From Pseudomonadota bacterium (GTDB lineage: Bacteria > Pseudomonadota > Alphaproteobacteria > Rhodobacterales > Rhodobacteraceae), in NCBI GenBank assembly GCA_027592105.1, contig JAQCLA010000030.1:1-17135 (forward strand): a stretch of 17,135 bases of DNA, given 5' to 3'. Below the pieces are notes generated by a model. The model worked only from the letters and a program-made list of their open reading frames with translations. It made no database searches and had not been told where the DNA came from. The position numbers were made by a program, and so were the translations under genes. Positions 13,034 through 17,135 of the stretch are shown one piece after another (the first letter of the stretch is position 1; every line of letters starts with the position of its first letter).

Positions 13034-15904
13034 ATGTTCTCTGAAAACGGCCTGTTACCGATCATCGCGATCTTGCCATTCCTGGGCGCACTTGTCCCGG
13101 GATTGATGATTCGCGCTGGACGCAACGCCTGCGCAAGCTTTACCGCCATTCCCACCGTGTTGGCCTTGGTGTTATTGGCCAGCTTGGCACCGGGCGTGAT
13201 GAGTGGCACCGTCTACCGCGCCGAGATCACATGGCTTCCGCAGTTGCAACTCTCGGCCAGTTTTTTCTTGGACGGCTTGGGGCTTTTGTTCGCTTTCATG
13301 ATCCTTGGCGTGGGGCTGCTTATCACGCTTTACGCGCGCTTTTACCTGTCCAGCAAAGACCCGATGGGGCAGTTCTATACCTATCTTCTTTTGTTCCAAG
13401 GCGCGATGCTGGGCATCGTTCTTTCAGATAACATTCTGCTTTTGTTGATTTTTTGGGAACTGACGTCGCTATCTTCGTTCTTGTTGATCGGATATTGGAA
13501 GCATCTTCCCGAAGGCCGCCAAGGCGCTCGCATGGCATTGACCGTAACCGGCGCGGGCGGATTGGCGATGATCGGGGGGATGTTGATCCTTGGCGACATC
13601 GTGGGAAGTTACCAGCTCACCGATATTCTGGCCGCTGGCGACCAGGTAAAGGCAAGCGCTTGGTACGCACCGGCGGTCATCTTGATCTTGCTTGGGGCCT
13701 TCACGAAATCCGCACAATTCCCGTTCCACTTCTGGCTACCCCATGCTATGGCCGCGCCGACTCCGGTTTCGGCCTACCTGCATTCGGCGACCATGGTGAA
13801 GGCGGGCGTGTTCTTGATGGCGCGCATGTGGCCTGCGCTGGCCGGAACGGATCTTTGGTTCTACGTCGTGGCCAGCGTTGGATTGGTCACAATGGTGCTT
13901 GGTGCGATCATCGCGCTGTTCAAGGACGACCTCAAGGCGCTGCTGGCCTTTTCGACGGTCTCGCATCTGGGGCTGCTGACTATGCTTTTGGGCTTTGGCA
14001 CGCCAGAGGCGGCGATCGCCGCGGTTTTTCACATCATCAACCACCTGATCTTCAAGGCGGCGCTGTTCATGACGGCCGGCATTGTCGATCATGAGACCGG
14101 AACACGTGATATCAAGCGACTGGGCGGACTTGCCAAGGTGATGCCGATCACGGCGGCAATCGGGACGGTGGCAGCGCTATCGATGGCTGGCTTTCCACTT
14201 TTCAATGGCTTCTTGTCGAAAGAGGCCATGCTGCACGAGGCCTCTCATACGAGTTGGTGGGAAAACCCTTGGATCGTCGGGGCATTAGCCACCTTGGGTG
14301 CGCTGTTCTCGGTCGCCTATAGCTTGCGCTTCATCTTTCATGTTTTCGCAGGACCGGTGCGCGACGACTATCCGGCCAAACCACATGATCCCGGTTTCGG
14401 AATGTGGGCGGCCCCTGCCTTTTTGTGTGTCTTCGTGATCGCCATCGGGGTTGCGCCCTTCCTTGCCACGCCGGTGGTCAAGATGGCGGCGGAGGCCGTC
14501 ACCGGCGAGGATCTCTCATTCTATCTCAAGATCTGGCACGGGGTGAATACCGCGCTGCTGATGTCGGTTGCAGCGATCATCGGCGGGGTGATCTTGCTTG
14601 TAGCGCACCGGCCATTGGAGCGACTTTGGGCCGTGATGCCGCGCCCCGAGGCCAAGACGATTTTCGACAGCTTGATCACGGCGACCCAGCAGGTGATGCG
14701 CTGGCTGACGGGCATGCTGCACCAAGGCGCTATCAGCCGTTATCTTGCGATCTTTGTCGCCGCCACCGTCGCTTTGGGCCTGATTGCCTTTTCTGGGGGC
14801 GCGATGGGCCCCGCGACCCGCGACCTAACCCCGGTTCCCCCCGTAGCCGTCGTGGGCTGGGTGTTGCTGATGGCAGCGGTGGCGATGGTCGTTCTTTTCC
14901 ACCGGATGCGGTTTCGGGCGCTGGTGGTGATCGGGGTCATCGGCTTGATGATCTCGGTAGGTTTCGTTTACCTTTCGGCGCCCGATCTTGCCCTGACTCA
15001 GATCTCGGTCGAGACGGTCACGATCTTGCTGTTGCTATTGGCGCTGCATTTCCTGCCCAAGCAAAGCCCCCATGAAAGCGGGCCGGCACGACGGGCAGGC
15101 GACGCGACCCTTGCCGTCATTGCCGGGGTCGCGGTGGCAGCCTTGGCTTACAGTTTCATGATGCGGGGTTTCTCGACGATTTCCGACTACCACCTTGCAA
15201 ATTCCAAATCCGGCGGCGGCGGCACGAATGTCGTCAACGTGATCCTTGTGGATTTCCGCGGCTACGACACCTACGGCGAGATCATCGTGCTGGGGATCGC
15301 GGGCTTGTGTATCTTCGCGTTGATGGAAACGCTCTTGAACGGTCCGGCGGGCAGAAAGCTGCGCAAGGCGGAGTTTGGGCCAGACCGCTCTCGCGATCGG
15401 CACCCGCTGATGATGGTGGTTGCGACACGGGTGATGTTGCCCATCGCGCTGATGGTCGGCGTCTATATCTTCTTGCGCGGGCACAACCAACCGGGCGGCG
15501 GTTTCGTTGCCGGGTTGATCTTCTCGATCGCGCTGCTGATGCAATACATGGCCAGCGGCTTTGCATGGACGACGCGGCGACAGAGGATCGAATACCATGC
15601 GCTGATCGGCTTTGGCGTGGTCATCGCAGGCCTCACAGGTGTGGGGTCATGGTTGGCAGGGCGCCCGTTCCTCACGTCCAATTTCGGCTATTTCGAGATT
15701 CCACCAATCGAGGAGTTCGAACTGGCGACCGCCATGCTGTTTGATCTGGGGGTTTTCCTATGCGTGCTCGGGGCGGTGATGCTGATGCTGTACAGCCTCT
15801 CGCGACTGGCCCGCCATGCCGGCGAAACCGTCAATAACGAACCGATGGACTATGATCCAAGCCGCTCGGTGCAGGCATCGTCCAGCGCGGAAAAGGGGGC
15901 CTGA
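13034..15904 (+). CDS. mrpA: Monovalent cation/H+ antiporter subunit A with fused subunit B domain (MrpA-MrpB)
   Basis: This 956-residue polytopic membrane protein is the largest subunit of the Mrp (Pha/Mnh) Na+(K+)/H+ antiporter, which supports pH and cation homeostasis. Residues about 1-500 form the NuoL-like proton-channel domain, with Glu142 in IFWELTSLSS, Lys225 in AFTKSAQFPFHFW and Lys256 in ATMVKAGVF, all charges known to matter in this family. A DUF4040-type segment follows near 620-680 (SAPDLALTQISVETVTILL). From about 785, the MnhB domain begins (MMVVATRVMLPIALMVGVY, then GHNQPGGGFVAGL) and runs to a soluble tail. The A-B fusion is the six-gene (group 2) layout of alphaproteobacterial pha operons. 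The start is supported by GGAG seven bases upstream. mrpC follows after one base. Confidence 0.96.
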   Translation: MFSENGLLPIIAILPFLGALVPGLMIRAGRNACASFTAIPTVLALVLLASLAPGVMSGTVYRAEITWLPQLQLSASFFLDGLGLLFAFMILGVGLLITLYARFYLSSKDPMGQFYTYLLLFQGAMLGIVLSDNILLLLIFWELTSLSSFLLIGYWKHLPEGRQGARMALTVTGAGGLAMIGGMLILGDIVGSYQLTDILAAGDQVKASAWYAPAVILILLGAFTKSAQFPFHFWLPHAMAAPTPVSAYLHSATMVKAGVFLMARMWPALAGTDLWFYVVASVGLVTMVLGAIIALFKDDLKALLAFSTVSHLGLLTMLLGFGTPEAAIAAVFHIINHLIFKAALFMTAGIVDHETGTRDIKRLGGLAKVMPITAAIGTVAALSMAGFPLFNGFLSKEAMLHEASHTSWWENPWIVGALATLGALFSVAYSLRFIFHVFAGPVRDDYPAKPHDPGFGMWAAPAFLCVFVIAIGVAPFLATPVVKMAAEAVTGEDLSFYLKIWHGVNTALLMSVAAIIGGVILLVAHRPLERLWAVMPRPEAKTIFDSLITATQQVMRWLTGMLHQGAISRYLAIFVAATVALGLIAFSGGAMGPATRDLTPVPPVAVVGWVLLMAAVAMVVLFHRMRFRALVVIGVIGLMISVGFVYLSAPDLALTQISVETVTILLLLLALHFLPKQSPHESGPARRAGDATLAVIAGVAVAALAYSFMMRGFSTISDYHLANSKSGGGGTNVVNVILVDFRGYDTYGEIIVLGIAGLCIFALMETLLNGPAGRKLRKAEFGPDRSRDRHPLMMVVATRVMLPIALMVGVYIFLRGHNQPGGGFVAGLIFSIALLMQYMASGFAWTTRRQRIEYHALIGFGVVIAGLTGVGSWLAGRPFLTSNFGYFEIPPIEEFELATAMLFDLGVFLCVLGAVMLMLYSLSRLARHAGETVNNEPMDYDPSRSVQASSSAEKGA

Positions 15905-15905
15905 A

Positions 15906-16337
15906 ATGGAGCTACTTGTTGCAAGCGCTGTGGGCGCCCTGACGGCCGGTGGGGTCTACCTCATCTTGCGGCTAAGGGCGTTTACGGTGATCCTAGGCTT
16001 GGCGCTGCTGTCTTACGCGGTGAATATTTTCTTGTTCTCGACAGGGCGGCTTGCGGTGGGCAAGCCGCCGGTCCTTGACGGCTACACCGTCGGCGATTTC
16101 TCCGCCTACACCGATCCGCTGCCGCAGGCGCTGGTCCTGACCGCCATCGTGATCAGTTTTGGCATGACCGCCGTTTTGGTCATGTTCGCCCTTGGCGCCT
16201 ATCTTGAGGCTGGCGACGACAAGATCGATATGGATGGGCCAGATCAGCCCGACCGCCAGATTACTGCGACGACCCCGCAAGACCCCGAGAGCGATGGCAT
16301 CACATTCGACTTCGAACCAAGGGAGCGGGACGCATGA
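15906..16337 (+). CDS. mrpC: Monovalent cation/H+ antiporter subunit C
   Basis: The 143-residue membrane protein is homologous to NuoK and is part of the Mrp membrane complex. Three membrane segments are visible: about residues 2-21, 26-48 (VILGLALLSYAVNIFLF) and 75-100 (PLPQALVLTAIVISFGMTAV). The PLPQALVLTAIVI motif is a hallmark of MrpC. The last 40 residues form an acidic, soluble tail. The ATG at 15906 is one base after the mrpA stop and has AAGGGGG a few bases upstream, inside the mrpA end; a longer upstream extension in this frame would overlap mrpA and lacks family similarity. The stop overlaps the mrpD start in ATGA, so translation of C and D is coupled. Confidence 0.95.
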   Translation: MELLVASAVGALTAGGVYLILRLRAFTVILGLALLSYAVNIFLFSTGRLAVGKPPVLDGYTVGDFSAYTDPLPQALVLTAIVISFGMTAVLVMFALGAYLEAGDDKIDMDGPDQPDRQITATTPQDPESDGITFDFEPRERDA

Positions 16338-17135
16338 ACCATTGGATCATCGCCCCTGTCATCTTGCCAGCGCTGCTGGCACCCCTGATCGCGTTCGTGA
16401 TGCGGCACGACATCGTTTTGGCCCGAGCGGCCTCGAGTTTGGGAACACTCGTGTTGCTGGCCATTTCGGTCGGCCTGACGATCATGGCCGCCAATGGCGG
16501 CGTTCACGTCTACTATCTTGGCAACTGGCCTGCACCTTTTGGCATCGTCTTGGTTTTAGATCGGCTGTCAGCGCTGATGGTGCTGTTGACGGCGCTTCTT
16601 GCGGTGATCGTACTTTTTCACGCCATTGCGACCGGGTGGGACAAACGCGGCAACCATTTTCACGCGCTGTTTCAGTTCCAGTTGATGGGCATCAGCGGCG
16701 CGTTCCTGACCGGCGACGCCTTTAACCTGTTCGTATTCTTCGAGGTCTTGCTGATCGCGTCCTACGGTTTAATGGTCCATGCCGGCGGCAAAGTGCGGCT
16801 GCAGGCAGGGTTGCAATATGTGGTAATGAACCTTGTCGGCTCGACGCTGTTCTTGTTCGCCTTGGGCACGCTTTACGCTTCGACCGGAACGCTGAACATC
16901 GCTGACCTGATCGTCAAGGTGCACGAAAGCAACGCCGATGACGATGGCCTGATCCGGGTGGCAGCTATGTTGCTTTTGATCGTCTTCGGGGTCAAGGCGG
17001 CCTTGGTGCCGCTGCATTTCTGGTTGCCCGCGACCTATGCGAATGCGCCCGCGCCGGTCGCGGCTTTGTTTGCGATCATGACCAAGGTTGGTGCCTATGC
17101 AATCATTCGTATCCATGGGATGGCCTTCGGACCTG
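16334..17135 (+). CDS. mrpD: Monovalent cation/H+ antiporter subunit D, 3'-truncated by window edge
   Basis: The reading frame starts at 16334 in the ATGA overlap with the mrpC stop and stays open to the window end, giving 267 residues of a protein that usually has about 500. It is a NuoM/NuoN-like proton-translocating subunit of the Mrp antiporter. Charged residues needed for transport are visible: Glu137 in NLFVFFEVLLIASY, Lys221 in FGVKAALVPLHFWLP and Lys251 in IMTKVGAYA. Glu137 falls at the same number as the essential Glu of Bacillus MrpD. At least six hydrophobic segments are present. Subunits E, F and G are expected downstream, outside the window. Confidence 0.95.
   Translation, partial: MNHWIIAPVILPALLAPLIAFVMRHDIVLARAASSLGTLVLLAISVGLTIMAANGGVHVYYLGNWPAPFGIVLVLDRLSALMVLLTALLAVIVLFHAIATGWDKRGNHFHALFQFQLMGISGAFLTGDAFNLFVFFEVLLIASYGLMVHAGGKVRLQAGLQYVVMNLVGSTLFLFALGTLYASTGTLNIADLIVKVHESNADDDGLIRVAAMLLLIVFGVKAALVPLHFWLPATYANAPAPVAALFAIMTKVGAYAIIRIHGMAFGP

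Overview
The window is high-GC bacterial chromosome with tightly packed genes. Protein sequences and gene order point to an alphaproteobacterium, most likely Rhodobacteraceae or a close relative: a fused MrpA-MrpB antiporter subunit, a GlpR/GlpD/GlpK set, and a tesA/ybbA/ybbP cluster. The species cannot be named from the sequence. No insertion sequence, phage, CRISPR array or rRNA is visible. Most genes are housekeeping or accessory-metabolic.

Left part (1-2995): the 3' two thirds of a GhrA-type hydroxyacid reductase run convergently into an SseB-family gene. Upstream of sseB, on the other strand, lies a degraded C-terminus of a KpsE/CtrB-type capsule export protein, with one frameshift and no N-terminal part. 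It ends 29 bases before an intact kdsA (Kdo-8-phosphate synthase), which looks like the surviving edge of a capsule operon. A tRNA-Gln(TTG) with its own sigma70-type promoter follows.

Middle part (2996-7821): on the minus strand, glpD, glpK and a nitrilase-superfamily amidase form an operon for glycerol use; the amidase start overlaps the glpK stop. The regulator glpR is divergent, and the shared intergenic region carries repeated GlpR-type half-sites around a perfect TTGACA. No glycerol facilitator or transporter is present here.

Next block (7796-12570): tesA (SGNH esterase/lysophospholipase) is convergent with glpR and head-to-head with ybbA-ybbP, an ABC transporter ATPase and FtsX-type permease; the tesA and ybbA start codons overlap inside a single CATG. 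This tesA/ybbA/ybbP order is the same as in E. coli. A PPP-type metallophosphoesterase with an unusual Arg-to-His change in its second motif follows.

Right part (12571-17135): a 463-base gene-poor leader with several inverted and direct repeats precedes the mrp operon, which encodes a multisubunit Na+(or K+)/H+ antiporter: mrpA (fused to mrpB), mrpC and the first 267 codons of mrpD. Key charged residues of MrpA and MrpD are intact. The operon continues past the window.
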